Part shown: positions 23,190-35,780 of the stretch, piece by piece | Layout: every line of letters begins with the position of its first letter | Position numbering within the stretch: position 1 is the first letter of the stretch | Assembly (NCBI RefSeq): GCF_964355755.1 | Contig: NC_092674.1 | Location: forward strand, 20,238,001 to 20,302,000 | Source: Antedon mediterranea | Lineage: Eukaryota; Echinodermata; Crinoidea; Comatulida; Antedonidae | Length of the DNA stretch: 64,000 nucleotides | Direction: 5' to 3' | Notes under the pieces: generated by a model | Seen by the model: the letters and a program-made list of their open reading frames with translations, nothing else | Database searches by the model: none | What the model was told of the DNA's origin: nothing | Program-made: the position numbers and the translations under genes

Positions 23190-24400
23190 ATAAAAATAAT
23201 TCAAATATAATGAGCAACTTGCTATATTTTTTAAATTTATCAATAATATTTTAATACAGAATTATGAATAATGACAATATGTGTGCATTTGATTAATTAG
23301 ATAATTTTTTTTCAAATACTTTTCGCATGTTATTGTAATTCAATGTATATAAAAGTGTTTTGAAATATGGTTTGCATGAATAGAATACTAAACACCGCAA
23401 CAAAGGAATTTTACTCCAAAAATGTATTGTAATGCAACCAACCATATTGAATGAATAAATCATATTTCAGTGATTTAAGTGATTTTAAGACAATAACAGT
23501 GGAAAAAAAATATATATAATTATTTTATTGCTTAATTATATACAGTATACATATTGGATATTTTCATATTTTGAAATGACAGAAGAAACCATATGTTAGT
23601 AAGCTTCATTCATATGTGCATACACTTTTTTTAATAAAGTATCTAGTAAATTTAGTTTGGGGACTCTAATTAAATTTCCTTTTTGTATTCTTGTTTTGTT
23701 TGTACAAATTAAAATTGTCAAGTCAAGAGAGTACTGTAAGCCCCTCATATGGAAGGGTTAATGAGCTCAAGTACTGTAATCAAGCCTACAACATGAATGG
23801 AGATACGAGTGGTAACGGTAAGCAGAAAACCGCACAGCGTCCTACGTAGAATCATGGACTCCATGGTAGAATCTGTATCTATCCTCAGCCGAAACCACCC
23901 GTTCGCTCCATGCTTTGTGTAAATGGTCATAAGGAATAACACAGATTCTACCGCTCGTCTGTGTAAACTGGCTTTCATTATTATTTTTTTCCCAGGCAGG
24001 CTGTCAAAAATGGCAATGTGAAGGTAGATTAAGTGTGCACTTTCAGACCATCATGAGGTTTATCATGCTTCAGACCTAGCCTAAACCAACAATCAGTTGC
24101 TGCAGGGCTACCATACTAATAACATGTAAGTGAACTAGAATGATTGGACAATATGGGCGATTTGTCAATACTTACATGTGATACCAAAACTTTACCACGT
24201 GTTTTTACTAAGTTCAACTTGACGAAAACCTTAAAATATACATTTTCAAATTGTGAAACATTCGCGGATTTTGGTCTGACTATCTACCATCTTTGTTTGT
24301 TTTAATTAGCCTAGATGTATCGACCAATCAATCGAGCTTATTTTCAACAGGTTGAGCTAATGGGAAATTTTACAAAGGTGTCAGTCAATTAAGCCTATAC
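23190..24400. other. Upstream flank of SoxB2, no gene seen
   Basis: AT-rich. A 12-bp perfect inverted repeat GGTAGAATCTGT (23865-23876) / ACAGATTCTACC (23941-23952) lies in a GC-richer patch about 0.8 kb before the Sox start codon. The minus-strand open frame over it (23745-23978) has no recognisable motif. Confidence 0.45.
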
Positions 24401-24409
24401 AATACATAG

Positions 24410-24718
24410 TCATTACTTAGGTCACTTTAACCAATTAACTATACGTTTACTGCTGGTAGGCGGAGTTTATTTTCTGTTGTTGGTAACGCGATCATTGATT
24501 GGTTAAACACGACCTTGAATACTTGAACATTGGCGGGCCACCCCCTGATTTCCATAATATATACATTCCTATCTCAGTTGTACTCTTTGAACTTTACCGA
24601 TTTCAGTCAGTAAACCAAGGGACAAGGCTGTAAGAGGGTGTACAGTGCAGGGCTCGTAAAGTAACAGAGAATAAAATAAACATTTATTTGGACAAATTGC
24701 TTGTTTAACTGTATTAAT
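24410..24718 (+). promoter_or_regulatory. Probable SoxB2 promoter and 5' UTR
   Basis: The stretch before the Sox start codon is GC-richer than its surroundings. It holds CCAAT-type words on both strands (ACCAATTAA near 24430, GATTGGTTAA near 24497) and GC-box-like words (AGGCGGAG, TGGCGGGCC). It also has a TATA-like ATAATATATAC (about 24555-24565) and initiator-like TCAGT words at 24576 and 24604. Neither initiator is at the ideal TATA distance, so the start site is not fixed. No upstream ATG follows about 24610, so the leader would be short and simple. Confidence 0.45.
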
Positions 24719-25459
24719 ATGGATATGACAACTAAACCAATGGATCATGTTAAACGACCGATGAACGCGTTCATGGTTTGGTCCAGAGGACAACGACGTA
24801 AAATGGCACAGGAAAACCCTAAAATGCATAATTCTGAAATTAGTAAACGACTTGGAGCCGATTGGAAATTACTTACCGAGGAACAAAAGCGACCATTTAT
24901 TGACGAAGCTAAACGACTTAGAGCCCTGCACATGAAAGAGCATCCTGATTATAAATACAGACCAAGACGGAAGCCTAAATCTTTATTGAAAAAAGACAGG
25001 TATGCGTTTCCGATTCCGTGTTTACCAACTTCTAATGCATTAGCCGTTAGCACTAGTGCAGCCGATATATTTACGTCCTCCGAGAAAGCCAGAGCATTTC
25101 TGCCGAGTTCTCCCCATGCTTACTCTATGTTAGAAGCAAGTGCCAAATTGGAGGCTGCCCACCATGCATACCGGGCGACGGAACTAAGCAGTTTAGGATA
25201 CCCGCCATCAGCTATGTACCCATCATTACATAGTGCGTTCGGAAAGTTACCACCCTCACCCGTTGGTCATCCAGCCGCAATTTCCCCATCACATCAACAG
25301 TACTTGTTTCCATACCCAGGAAGTTGGCCTTCTCACCACCACCATCAAGATGTACAACGTCCTGTAGCGTACGTATTAGTCAAGCCAGATATTGAACCAT
25401 ATCCAACACATGCATCTATAAGGCCAGCCCTACCTTTGTCCAGAGCAACGGCAATATAA
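24719..25459 (+). CDS. SoxB2: SoxB2-type HMG-box transcription factor (Sox14/Sox21-like)
   Basis: A 246-residue single-exon gene. The Sox HMG box spans about residues 10-81 with RPMNAFMVW at 13-21, and [12 protein letters not shown] completes the group B DNA-binding region. [13 protein letters not shown] (88-100) follows, as in Sox14/21. SEKARAFLP (121-129) matches a Sox14 motif, and PVAYVLV (215-221) matches the conserved PVAYIL element near the C-terminus. These mark the B2 subgroup, whose vertebrate members are mostly repressors in neural and sensory development; function here is inferred. It binds DNA in the nucleus at ACAAT-type sites. The length is close to vertebrate Sox14 (about 240 residues). 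A His run lies at 206-209. I start at the ATG at 24719 (A at -3, G at +4); the in-frame TTG at 24701 is not a credible start. The lack of introns is usual for SoxB genes. No frameshift or truncation. Confidence 0.96.
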   Translation: MDMTTKPMDHVKRPMNAFMVWSRGQRRKMAQENPKMHNSEISKRLGADWKLLTEEQKRPFIDEAKRLRALHMKEHPDYKYRPRRKPKSLLKKDRYAFPIPCLPTSNALAVSTSAADIFTSSEKARAFLPSSPHAYSMLEASAKLEAAHHAYRATELSSLGYPPSAMYPSLHSAFGKLPPSPVGHPAAISPSHQQYLFPYPGSWPSHHHHQDVQRPVAYVLVKPDIEPYPTHASIRPALPLSRATAI

Positions 25460-27840
25460 CATTGTTTTATTTCTCGCAAAGTGCAAAATAGACTTTATGA
25501 CGATTCAACATGTTCAACTGGACACTTTACAGAAGGTGCATTGAATGTTGAAGACTTTATTACTATTCTTGTAAATAACGGTGATCTTGTCAAGATTGTA
25601 CAGAGTAATTAACTATATATATAATGTTCAAAGAAATCTCTGAAATTAACAAAAGTTGTAGTTCGAAATACAACTTTTATTAGTTTTTCATAGTTTATTA
25701 TTAAGAAGGTTTTGTAAATTAGTACTGTATTGTTGTATAAGAGTTAAACTTTCTTCTTGCTGTTTACATGTTTGTTATTACCCCACCTGCTTTCCTCTCA
25801 GGTTAGTTCGTGAAGAATACTATACTTCGCATAGAGTCTATAGCTTTTCTGAAACGGTAGAAAGTAATTTTGTTAAGGGTGCTAAATTAACTGAATATCC
25901 AACTGTCTATTATAGGTGATTTTGAAACAAAAACATTCCTTATGTTGTCTAAATAATTAGTAATTCAATATGCCTACATAACGGCTCTGCTGTTTTAATT
26001 ATTAGTGACAGTACGGTATACAAAAAGCTACTTTTGAATTGTACTACTATAGTTATAACTTTTGTAGGCCCACAATGCTAATGTATTTACTTGGATAATA
26101 ATTACGCCACTCCTTTTCATCGAAACCACATTTTTGTTCCGGCGGTCCGACGGTTCCTAGCATGACTCCAAACAAACATATAACCACCATATTTGAGGCG
26201 AATGAACTTCAGTCTGCCTAGCTAAAATAGCCAAAAGCTAAAACTATAAATGTAAGTGCTTTTTGCAAGGTCGAGAAACATGTTTTTGTTGAAATTCTCA
26301 CTTGATTTGTCTAAAGTCGCACGCACAAACAGTTTGATATTCAGAACGCTTTAAATTGTTACTTTAGATTTGACATGTTGATAACTCAATTTTCATAAAT
26401 ATTTGTTTATTACATAATATTTTGTTACTACAATATTAAGTTGATGGTCTCCTTTCACATATCTTAGACAACATTCCATATTAATTATTATTGCTAATTA
26501 ATAAGTTATGTATGATTTTCTATTTTCGTTGACAATCTTTTGAATTATGTTTATAATTTTTTCAAAAGAGCGTTTTGTATCAACAATTATTATATTATTG
26601 TTGTATCAAAGCTTAGAATTATTTACAGTATTTTATGTTTGTTTTGTTACTGTTGAAACAATGGATCTTTATCAAGCATTTGTTTGTATCATATAGATTA
26701 ATTTATATCGACAATCTCGGAAGATAATTATTTTCTTTGAGCCTCAAATTATCCCTTGATTGAATTAGAAATTTAGCATATTTTAAATTTATTTTATAAG
26801 CGTTTGAAAGATGGGTTTTAATTGACGCAATTTGACGATTCACATTTAAGTTTTTTTTTTTGTGGATGATGCATATATTTTTGTGAAACATCACATTCCG
26901 AAGACTCATTAAAAGTCAAGAAAAAGTTTCTTATGGTAGAATTATGACGATTTGTGACTCATTTGAATAATAGATAGTATTGTAATTGTAGCCACAAATA
27001 ACGAATGAGTTGTACATACCACTCAAAATCATTTAGATTTATTGAAATACGGATGCTGCAATGAAATTAAACAAAAGCAATATTCTAATTGATCCGTTAC
27101 CATAGCTTTGACCGGCTTCAAATTGAAGCTTAACGTATTCTATAGATTACACTTTACAGTTGAATATGCTTTAAGTGACAGGTATTGTCGTGATTGTCTG
27201 TTTTAAAGACTCTCACAAACAACAAACTTATCTTCAAGTTGTTTCGTTAAGGTTGTTTTTACACGATTTGTGTCAAATCCGACACGCGATTAAGATGGGA
27301 TATTATTTACGAACACTACTGAAAATTTAGAAATCAATTTGATCTATACGAATGTGAATGACAGTAACATTTTTTATCTAAAATAAATAAATGAATAATA
27401 GTATTCAGTGATGTATTGTATTAGTGTATGATTATAAGAGATTTTGATAAATCATAAAACTATACTTCATTTATTGTAGGCAATGTATAATCATTATTTC
27501 GTTCAATTATCCATCCATTTCATTTTTAGAAATATTGTTAATGTTTATATAGTTCCTACAACTTAGCACGAAATCTATATTCATAGAAAATAAAATTGTT
27601 CCTTTAAACAACTGTGCTTATGTCCCATGAATAATATTACTATTATATTGAATGTTTATATACAGTACACAGTTTTCTACAACTTATGTATCTGGAATAT
27701 AATTAGACCTATTGGTTTACGCCAACATACAATGTTCTGTTATTATTTGAGAGGTGATGTTTATATAGGCCTACTACGGTGTATTTTTGCAAGTGAAGAA
27801 TAAAAAGTAATGTAAACGAATTGCAATTAATAGTTGTGTG
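25460..27840 (+). other. SoxB2 3' flank, probably including a long 3' UTR
   Basis: AT-rich sequence with no competing gene. A Pumilio-type word TGTAAATA lies at 25570-25577, about 110 nt after the stop codon. The only AATAAA I noted here is near 27799, so the 3' UTR could be about 2.3 kb, but transcript evidence is absent. The short minus-strand frame at 26703-26909 has no recognisable feature. Confidence 0.4.
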
Positions 27841-28793
27841 TCTTTATTGACTTTATAACGTATCGAATCGAATGCAATACTGTATCTTGAATTTCTCAAA
27901 ACAACCAGGGATTCAGAAGAGTAAACAAACTTATAGTGTCGTTTTATAACTTTTCATAAAAATCACATTTTATTTAATTTTCTATTAAAGTACATCCAAT
28001 ATCTACATCACATAGGCCTAACATGTACCCCAGTTCAAGTGTCAGAAAATAACATACCTGTAAAAAAACTACAGTTTACAAGAAAATTTGTATTTGTATA
28101 CAACCACGTGACATCGCCGTTAAAATAAATCTATATCGTTATGGGAAAATTATTTTCTGATAATAGAAAATTACAATTGCGCTAATTTTTGTATGGGATT
28201 ACTGTGTCAACGTCGTTTTTATTTTTAAGGTTGAACAGCTGAATACATCGTGAAACTGCGAGTGCAAACTGTTAGCCTATAAGAAACAAGAACTTGAATA
28301 AGTGTAGATCCCAAGTTCGTTCTCCATGGTTTATAAGACTGATTCCTTATTAGGGAATTTTAAACAGATTCGACATTGTATGAAGCAATGAATGATTGGT
28401 TTGTGTTCCGTAAACTTGAAAGCATTGTTACTATTGTTATAAGCTCAATAAATACAATACACACTTAACTGAAGTATAAAACGTAAGAACGACAACATAA
28501 TAACATGTATGGTATTACGTGGCAAAAGAGAAATTGTTCAACTAAAAAACAAACCCTTATTAATTAATGCCATACAATAGTTCTATTCATGCAGATTCCG
28601 TGGTAAACCGCAAACATTTTTTATTCAATTGTTGTACTTGGCAGGCAAATCGTCAAACAATACAATTAATACAAATCTAGTATATGTTCGTTCCATACAA
28701 ATTACAAACTGTTGATTTAGGGTTGAAATGAGAGAGCTAACAATTCAATCTCATCTAAATCACAAAGAAGAATAAAACAGTCAAAAAGCCTTG

Positions 28794-28825
28794 CCTTGAA
28801 TCAAGGTAAACATTGTCAGACAATG
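28794..28825. promoter_or_regulatory. Symmetric Sox-type dimer site next to a palindrome
   Basis: CATTGTCAGACAATG (28811-28825) is two inverted ACAATG words, each a Sox HMG-box half-site, separated by 3 bp. It is preceded by the palindrome CCTTGAATCAAGG (28794-28806). It lies 3.4 kb after the SoxB2 stop codon. A regulatory role is inferred only. Confidence 0.35.
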
Positions 28826-31362
28826 CCTATTAAAGGACGTGTTGTCAGAGTATACCATCTCTATTATTTTCTATTGTTATTTCGTTTAATATGAACACAG
28901 CCGGAGAAGGTCTAATATTGTTATTTAGTGATTGAGATGGTATTATGGACAATGAACCTGTATGCAATTCGATAGTTTTGTGAGCAATAGTAATAATAAT
29001 TGACAACTCTACACTTTACATTTGTCCAATAATATTCATATTGAAATGAAAACGACTTATTAGTTATAAATAACTAAGACAAGTAGGAATATTATATTAT
29101 AATAAGAAATTAATAATGTAGGCCTAAAGATTATAAAAAATGTTCTATCTTTATTAATTATATAATAACGTACTTTTCGTAATTTTTATAATTTTAATAT
29201 GACCAATGAATGCAACCATTCAATAGAGTGATGATTGAGGAATAATGTTAGATAAACCGGGCTATATTTGTGCCAACATTCTTATTGTACTGATATAGAC
29301 AACCAATGTAATGACGGTGGTGATGCTTTTACATCTCCATCTGGATGGCGAACATGGAAGAGGCGTATCCTCGGACTGCCAGCCCCTCCCCTCCTAAATA
29401 CAATAACAAAAAACAACCCTTCCGACCTCTCCGAATAATCTTACACTCATATATATTGAATAATAAATATATATTGAATACTAAAAGATTTATGAATTAA
29501 TTATTAATATTATAATATAATTATTTATTTTATTTCTGTCTTTGATAAAAAACGTAATTGAATTTGATAAACTTGAGTGAAGATCCGACGGTAAAGCAGG
29601 ATGACGAAAGCCTCCATGATAAACCAACGGACCTATAATGTATAGACCCATGATTAAATATAAATAAACTATACAGAAAACAACCAAATAAACAAACAGA
29701 TGTTATATTAACAATGATAACAATAAATAATAAATGTTTATCACAATAACAATGGTTAAAAGGCGAACAACCGGGAAATATCTTTAATTAATGATAAGAT
29801 AACAAGTACAAGAACAATCAATAATGGACCCATGGACCGACAAAGTTGTTAATTTAGTTTCAGGATAATTTTTTATTGAAATACACCCTGTTGTAAAACT
29901 TCCCACTGTCCATACTCTCTAATACCGATTTTTCCGATCGTTTCAGCTATATATCACAATACACATTGTTTTAAGGTTCTGTCCTTACTAACGTCGTCAT
30001 TAATGTATTATAACATCCACACCAATTGCATGAGATCGAAAGGTTGAATAATGACGAACCGCGATCTCGTTATTGTTTTTATTGTGATTTTTTACTATAC
30101 TATAGGAGGATTGTAGAAAGTTATACAAAACTGTGATTATAATATTACTAATATATTATAAAGCTACACTGGTTTATAGATACACATAATGCAAAATGCG
30201 GAACATGTACCGTTATGTTGTGTACTAGGCCTAATATGTAATACTCTTGCTTATTTTTATATAAATTGGGTTTGACACTGTTTACTTGGGCTCAATGAAT
30301 GTGCGATCATTGTACTTCACAAATCGTGTTTGAAAATCGCACATTTCGTGACCAGACTTTAGGCGTGTGTTGCTCAGGCCATGTACAATTTCATTATATT
30401 GCAGTAAATGTGAAATGTGAACATAAACGAGTGAAAAACACGGTAATTATAACTAACGAATGCATTGCTATCACACTCCAGTAACACGATCTACAAATTA
30501 GTAAAGTCTCTGTATCTATGTTTATGTCACTCTAGTTCTCAAAATGTTTTGTTGTATGTTTATATACGATGTATTTCTAGAGTGATCTACATCAAATATT
30601 TTGTGTTTTTTTATTACAAAGTCTGTCCAACAAGGGGTGTGGGTTTAGTAACTCCGTGAAGCTCGTCAACAACATTATAATAATCAAAGAATGGACATAC
30701 AATATAAGAACATTAAACAACTATTAGTTGTGGGCCAACCATTGCTGAAGAGAAATTAAGCCAGACTTAGATTAGCCCATATGCCCATTATTAATTTTGA
30801 ACATTCTCCGTTCTTAGGCCTACATCTAATTCTTAGGGTAGCTGAGAGGAAAAGAGGGTGGGATCGGGTGGAGTAGAAGAAGGATAATGTTTACAGGCCC
30901 CGGTATAGGTGCATATTTGTACTACTTCAAAACAAGAAGGAATGCGTAAAAGGAGTAATTTCGAGGGGATAAATTACAGTTAAAACGAAAAGAACAAGAA
31001 GAAGAAAACAAAAAAACAAAACACAAACTCACACTGTATAACAAACAAACAATAAGTTTAGGTGTGTGTTATAAGAAAAGTAACTCGGAAATAATGAAAT
31101 AACTTTTAAAAACCTCGAAATATTTATGTAATTATTATATGTTCTTCCAATAGAATGGTTAGAGTTAGAAAAATAGATAGATTGATCATCAGGAAACTGA
31201 ATGTTCTACGTTTTTTTAGTAGTTTTTTAATTAGGATAAAAAAGCATTTATAACCATCTATTTAAAACAAACATGTTAAAATCAAGAAAAATGTAAGATT
31301 AGATGAAAGTTATTACTATAACAAATATAAGGTGAGTTAGGGTAATTCGAAACCAGGAAATA

Positions 31363-31410
31363 CATAGGCCTACATCTATTAATAGGCCTACATCTATATT
31401 AATAGGCCTA
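31363..31410. repeat. Short tandem cluster of TAGGCCTA words
   Basis: Three copies of ATAGGCCTA spaced about 18-19 bp apart, the first two followed by CATCTAT-type linkers. Confidence 0.8.
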
Positions 31411-32741
31411 AAACAAAAACCCAAAACAAACAAACCGAAAGTTAGGCATAACAGAAGTTTATATATTTTAGAGACGTTTATGGACTCGACCATATTAGAA
31501 TTACCTAACGGTGAATGACCCTAACACCATATTTTCTGGCGATATGATATATAAATAATATTGATATATAATAAATCTCGCTTTTAGTATATTTTCCTTA
31601 CTTTAGTCACTGTCTCGCTCTTACGTTTATTTTCATCTAAATTGACTCAAAAGGATTATCGTAAACCCTTGGTAAGAACGAGTGATATATTGAGAGTTCT
31701 GTAAAATCCAAAACAATAAGAAAATTAAAACAAAACATTTGTTTATTAAGACCACTGTATTTGCTTAAGATTTGAAAAAAATACACACACCTTCATTCTT
31801 CTAATCTTAAGAATCGATGCGTCGAGTTCACTGAAGTTCAATTGATTTTGAAGAATAGTTTATTACAGAAAAAAGTTAATTGTTAACGATCTGCAGTACC
31901 TCATGTAGAAAGACTTAACATTCCAAAAAGCTATTCATAACTAAATATTATATTATGGAATATATCCATGAATGAAGCCAAACAAGCGATATTGCCGGTT
32001 TGAAAGTTGCAACTCTTGTTTCAAGTTTTATTTTCCTTTTTATTCAGAATCAAGCGAACGGAAAATAATGACCGTTACATTGTTCTACACAAAACACAAC
32101 TATTTTCACACGTTAAATTGCACGGTTGATAATGTACTTTTCTATTTAGTTAATTACTGGCTGTTAAGCTCTTTTTCTATCGGGGCTTTGCAGCGGAAAC
32201 AGCTCGAAGAAAAGCAAAAGAAAAGCATTATTAGGTTGTTGTTAAAACGAACAAATATATCGCCCATTCATAAACAAGTAGTTCGGATAGTGTATTGAAA
32301 AGGCTTGTTAGAAGCCATTGAAGCAAGTGAAGGGGTTTTGTCAACTTGTATGCGAAGAATAATTCGCAATTTTTAAGCTAACAATATTGATCCTTTATTT
32401 AGATGAAAGAGCCTGATTTCATTAGGGATTCGGACAATACCTCTTTATCCAAACACCAAGGGGCTTTAACAAACAATCATTGCTTCCCACTATAGTTTTC
32501 GAAAAAGGATGTGAAAATCATACATACATCACTAATCGATCCACATTATACATGGGTTTCTTTCGTGTCTGTCATTAAAATTGAATAAATATATTTTATA
32601 AACCGAATTTAAAAACAGAACCACCATTAACATTGAAATCAGACCAACTATGAAATAGTAGCCATAGTCAGATCATGGATGATTAAAATACTTCAATATG
32701 CTCTTAAAGAGCGGACTTGAGCCTAACTACATTTGCACTCG

Positions 32742-32802
32742 TCAGCATGTTGTCGAAACCAAGATATGCACTGTATCAAGTAATTATGACACAACATGCT
32801 GA
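32742..32802. repeat. Hairpin with perfect 12-bp stem
   Basis: TCAGCATGTTGT (32742-32753) and ACAACATGCTGA (32791-32802) are exact complements around a 37-nt loop. No repeat relative was seen in the window. Confidence 0.7.
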
Positions 32803-33399
32803 GCCATTTCTTTTTACTCCAAGATATCCCTATCGTTAATTATTATTCATTATTATGAGGGTATTGAAAGAGCATCTTATTAGAAAGTATAATAACCAAG
32901 GTTATTATACTTAACCAACATTAAAACTAAGAATTTATATATATATATAATATAATAATAACTCCTACAATTATACCCATTGTTGTACAGGAGAGTATTT
33001 TTTATAATTATTACTCAACATTTCGGTGTTAGCGAAGCGAAAAAAAGCCAAAAAGTCTATATAAATATTTCTAGAGTACGGAAGTTAATAATAAAGTAAG
33101 AATTTGTAACTGCTCAACCAACGTAAAATTAACTTAATTATTGTGTAAGTCTAGGGATTCCGATAGGTCTTATTATTAATTTTTTAGTTTAAATAATAGT
33201 CAATAAAATCAATACAATATTTATATATTTACTGACAACATTCATAGTTTGATGTTTTACTCAGTTTTGGGGGACAATACAACTTTAATAAATACTAACA
33301 TCTGAAACATAAGTAGAGGGCGACATACATGCATTTGTCAATGTCAAGCTTGCTTTTTAGGTTCTGCTTTAACATTGTTGCACTATGATATTACAGATC

Positions 33400-34350
33400 C
33401 GATAACAATACAAACATTGGGAGGATATACATGACATGTACCAAGCAGGACGATATAGTATACCTAATGAGGCCAACATTATTAAAGGTGAATACAGGTG
33501 AAATTAGGACGACATGCATGACATGTACCAAGCAGGACGGTATGGTATACCTATGACTATGAGCCGCGGACAAGACAGGTGAATACAGGTGACGTGGAAT
33601 TGGAAGGACATGCATGGCATGTACCAAGCAGGACGGTAAAGCATATCTATGACTTGAGCCGCGGACAAGACAGGTGAATACAGGTGACGTGGAATTGGGA
33701 GGACATTCATGGCATGTACCAAGCAGGACGGTAAAGTATATCTATGACTTGAGCCGGCCGCGGACAAGACAGGTGAATACAGGTGACGTTGAATTGGGAG
33801 GACATTCATGGCATGTACCAAGCAGGACGGTAAAGTATATCTATGACTTGAGCCGGCCGCGGACAAGACAGGTGAATACAGGTGACGTTGAATTGGGAGG
33901 ACATTCATGGCATGTACCAAGGAGGACGGTATAGTATATCTATGACTTGAGACGCGGACAAGACAGGTGAATGCAGGTGACGTGGAATTGGGAGGACATG
34001 CATGACATGTACCAAGGAGGACGGTATTGCGTACCTATGAACCACAGACAAGACAGGTGAATACAGGTGACGTGGAATTGGGAGGACATGCATGGCATGT
34101 ACCAAACAGGACGGTATTGTGTACCTATGAACCACAGACAAGACAGGTGAATACAGGTGACGTGGAATTGGGAGGACATGCATGACATGTACCAAACAGG
34201 ACGGTATTGTGTACCTATGAACCACAGACAAGACAGGTGAATACAGGTGACGTAGAATTGGGAGGACATGCATGACATGTATCAAACAGGACGGTATTGT
34301 GTACCTATGAGTCCAACAAGATTACAGGTGAAATCTGGAGAACATACATG
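33400..34350. repeat. 90-99 bp minisatellite
   Basis: About ten tandem units share GACAGGTGAATACAGGTGAC, GGAGGACATGCATG and ACATGTACCAAGCAGGACGG. Unit starts at 33574, 33669, 33768, 33867, 33962, 34052, 34142 and 34232 give lengths of 95, 99, 99, 95, 90, 90 and 90 bp. So a longer left form (with GCCGGCCGCGG) and a shorter right form have been homogenised separately. Open frames across it are by-products of unit lengths divisible by three. Confidence 0.95.
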
Positions 34351-34393
34351 ACACCACTACGCCGGATTCCCAGAAACACCCATCCCCTTTTTT

Positions 34394-34722
34394 GATAATT
34401 AGTTATCTCCGCACCTTGGCGGATAACTCCTTGTAACTGTACGATCTCTTTTTAAATTTGTTTTATTATTCCTTTCTGTAATTTTATTGTCTCGCGTATC
34501 TCTAAAACGTGTTGACACAGAACATTTATTAACTTTCTCAACATATCGACATTTTTTACGTGCTACCTTTAAGTTCTTACCTGAAGTTGTGCATCTCATT
34601 TTTAATTACGTCAGAGTTGCGCAACGTGATTTACGCGCGATTTTACGTATTTCAATGATTGATTTATTATAGATTTAAAACCAAAAGTCATTTTTTATTG
34701 ATTTTTTTTTATTGATCAGTAA
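34394..34722. mobile_element. K-type repeat (copy 2), interrupted
   Basis: It begins with a hairpin AGTTATCTCCGC/GCGGATAACT like copy 1 at 14208. It keeps the words GAGTTGCGCAACGTGATTTA and AACCAAAAGTCATTTTTTAT. It is cut at 34722 by the hAT-like MITE. Any continuation after 35158 is not recognisable. Confidence 0.65.
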
Positions 34723-34730
34723 AATTCATT

Positions 34731-35149
34731 GGGTTTGTCACGAAACCTAAGATCACGAAAGCTAAGACCCCCTAAGACCTAATATCACGAAACCTAAGAC
34801 CCAAGATTACCAATAGTTCTCATTCGCACATGAAACCAACACAATGGAGTAAATATATATCAACAAACAAACCGTCCAGTTTGTTGTGAAACAAAGGTAT
34901 ATATTTACTCAACGGGCGAAAATATTTTTAGTTTATTTCTGTTTGTGATAAGTATTTAATAACATTTATGGTAAAAAGCATTAATAAATGAAACTTATAC
35001 TATGTTTAAAATTGTGTATAGATAAACAATTATTGTTTTTAAGCTGTCGTATATCTTAGAATTTGTAATCTTAGGTCTTGGGTCTTAGGTTTCGTGATCT
35101 TAGGTCTTAGGGGGTCTTAGCTTTCGTGATCTTAGGTTTCGTGAAACCC
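34731..35149. mobile_element. hAT-like MITE with 8-bp target duplication (N)
   Basis: The 419-bp element is flanked by the 8-bp direct repeat AATTCATT (34723-34730 and 35150-35157). The inverted ends are about 85 bp long and nearly identical. They begin GGGTTT and are built of repeated words such as CACGAAACCTAAGAC and CTAAGACCCCCTAAGACC. Duplications of 8 bp are typical of hAT and P elements. No transposase is present. Confidence 0.9.
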
Positions 35150-35191
35150 AATTCATTGTAACAAAAATAAAATACAGAACATTTTCTAACA

Positions 35192-35540
35192 CTATATTTT
35201 AATTACATTTGCAAGTTTTAGGTAGCGTCCGTAATCTGAAGTTAAAAGAGCAAGTCCACTGTTATTTACGAATTTGAAAGTATTGCTAAAACATAGGCCT
35301 ATTGAAAAGAATTTTGAAAATGATGGTATATTCTCTTTATTATATTTAATAATGTTAGAGAACTTGGGTAAATTTAAATAGTGAAGGAGAGCTGTGTTTC
35401 TGCAAAATGTGGGTAAACCCAATGCTGCTTTAATAGTTTACTTTGTGTTTTTTATAAGTCAAGAATATCCTTCTTTCTCAGATTTTCAAATTGTAGGCCA
35501 TACGTTACAATTGGTATCAGAACTGTTAACGAACCGTATT
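35192..35540 (-). pseudogene. Relic of a LINE reverse transcriptase C-terminal part
   Basis: The minus strand reads LTVLIPIVTYGLQFENLR, then after one stop and one frameshift ALGLPTFCRNTALLHYL and on to about 35192. A PxxTYG segment followed by an LGLPxxxRNTAL segment is typical of the region after the catalytic RT domain in many non-LTR retrotransposons. The stop, the frameshift and loss of everything upstream mark it as a fossil. It belongs to a different family from the LINE at the right edge of the window. Confidence 0.5.
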
Positions 35541-35590
35541 TCTACCTATGAGCCGGACTGATTACATGTGAATTTGGGAGGACATAGATC
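35539..35590. repeat. Isolated copy of the 90-bp minisatellite unit
   Basis: CTACCTATGAGCCGGACTGA and GTGAATTTGGGAGGACAT match the array at 33400-34350 but lie about 1.2 kb away, beyond the K-type repeat, the MITE and the LINE relic. The array therefore once extended further, or was split by insertions. Confidence 0.7.
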
Positions 35591-35780
35591 CCTCCTACTG
35601 TATATATTGTAATATTGAAGAAAAATATTTAAAAATATAGTTTAAAACATTCCCAGTAATTTCATGTTATTTTGATATCTCATTACTCACAATTCTTCTG
35701 TGATTGTTTTCAAATGTAGTTTAAAACATTACCAGTTAAATCCTGGTCATTATAGTACAGTCACATAATGTAAGGAAAAC

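Larger units (their letters stand above)
27841..33390. other. Gene-poor flank of SoxB2
   Basis: About 5.5 kb without a recognisable gene. Items worth noting are a palindrome pair with a Sox-type dimer site (28794-28825), three close copies of TAGGCCTACATCTAT-like sequence (31363-31410), and a 12-bp stem hairpin (32742-32802). Such deserts commonly hold enhancers of developmental genes; that is inference. Confidence 0.5.

Noticed and set aside
24701-24718. Upstream TTG as start of the Sox protein
   Set aside because: Animal nuclear genes do not normally start at TTG here. The ATG at 24719 has a good context and gives the expected N-terminus length.
31972-32298. 108-codon plus-strand frame, basic towards its end
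   Set aside because: Codon use follows local AT richness, and there is no known motif, splice signal or conserved segment that I can recognise. Chance is more likely.
33391-34285. Long open frames (up to 138 codons) with repeated peptides on both strands
   Set aside because: They follow the 90- and 99-bp minisatellite units, which are multiples of three. Frames on both strands and in several phases show the same repeats, so none is a gene.
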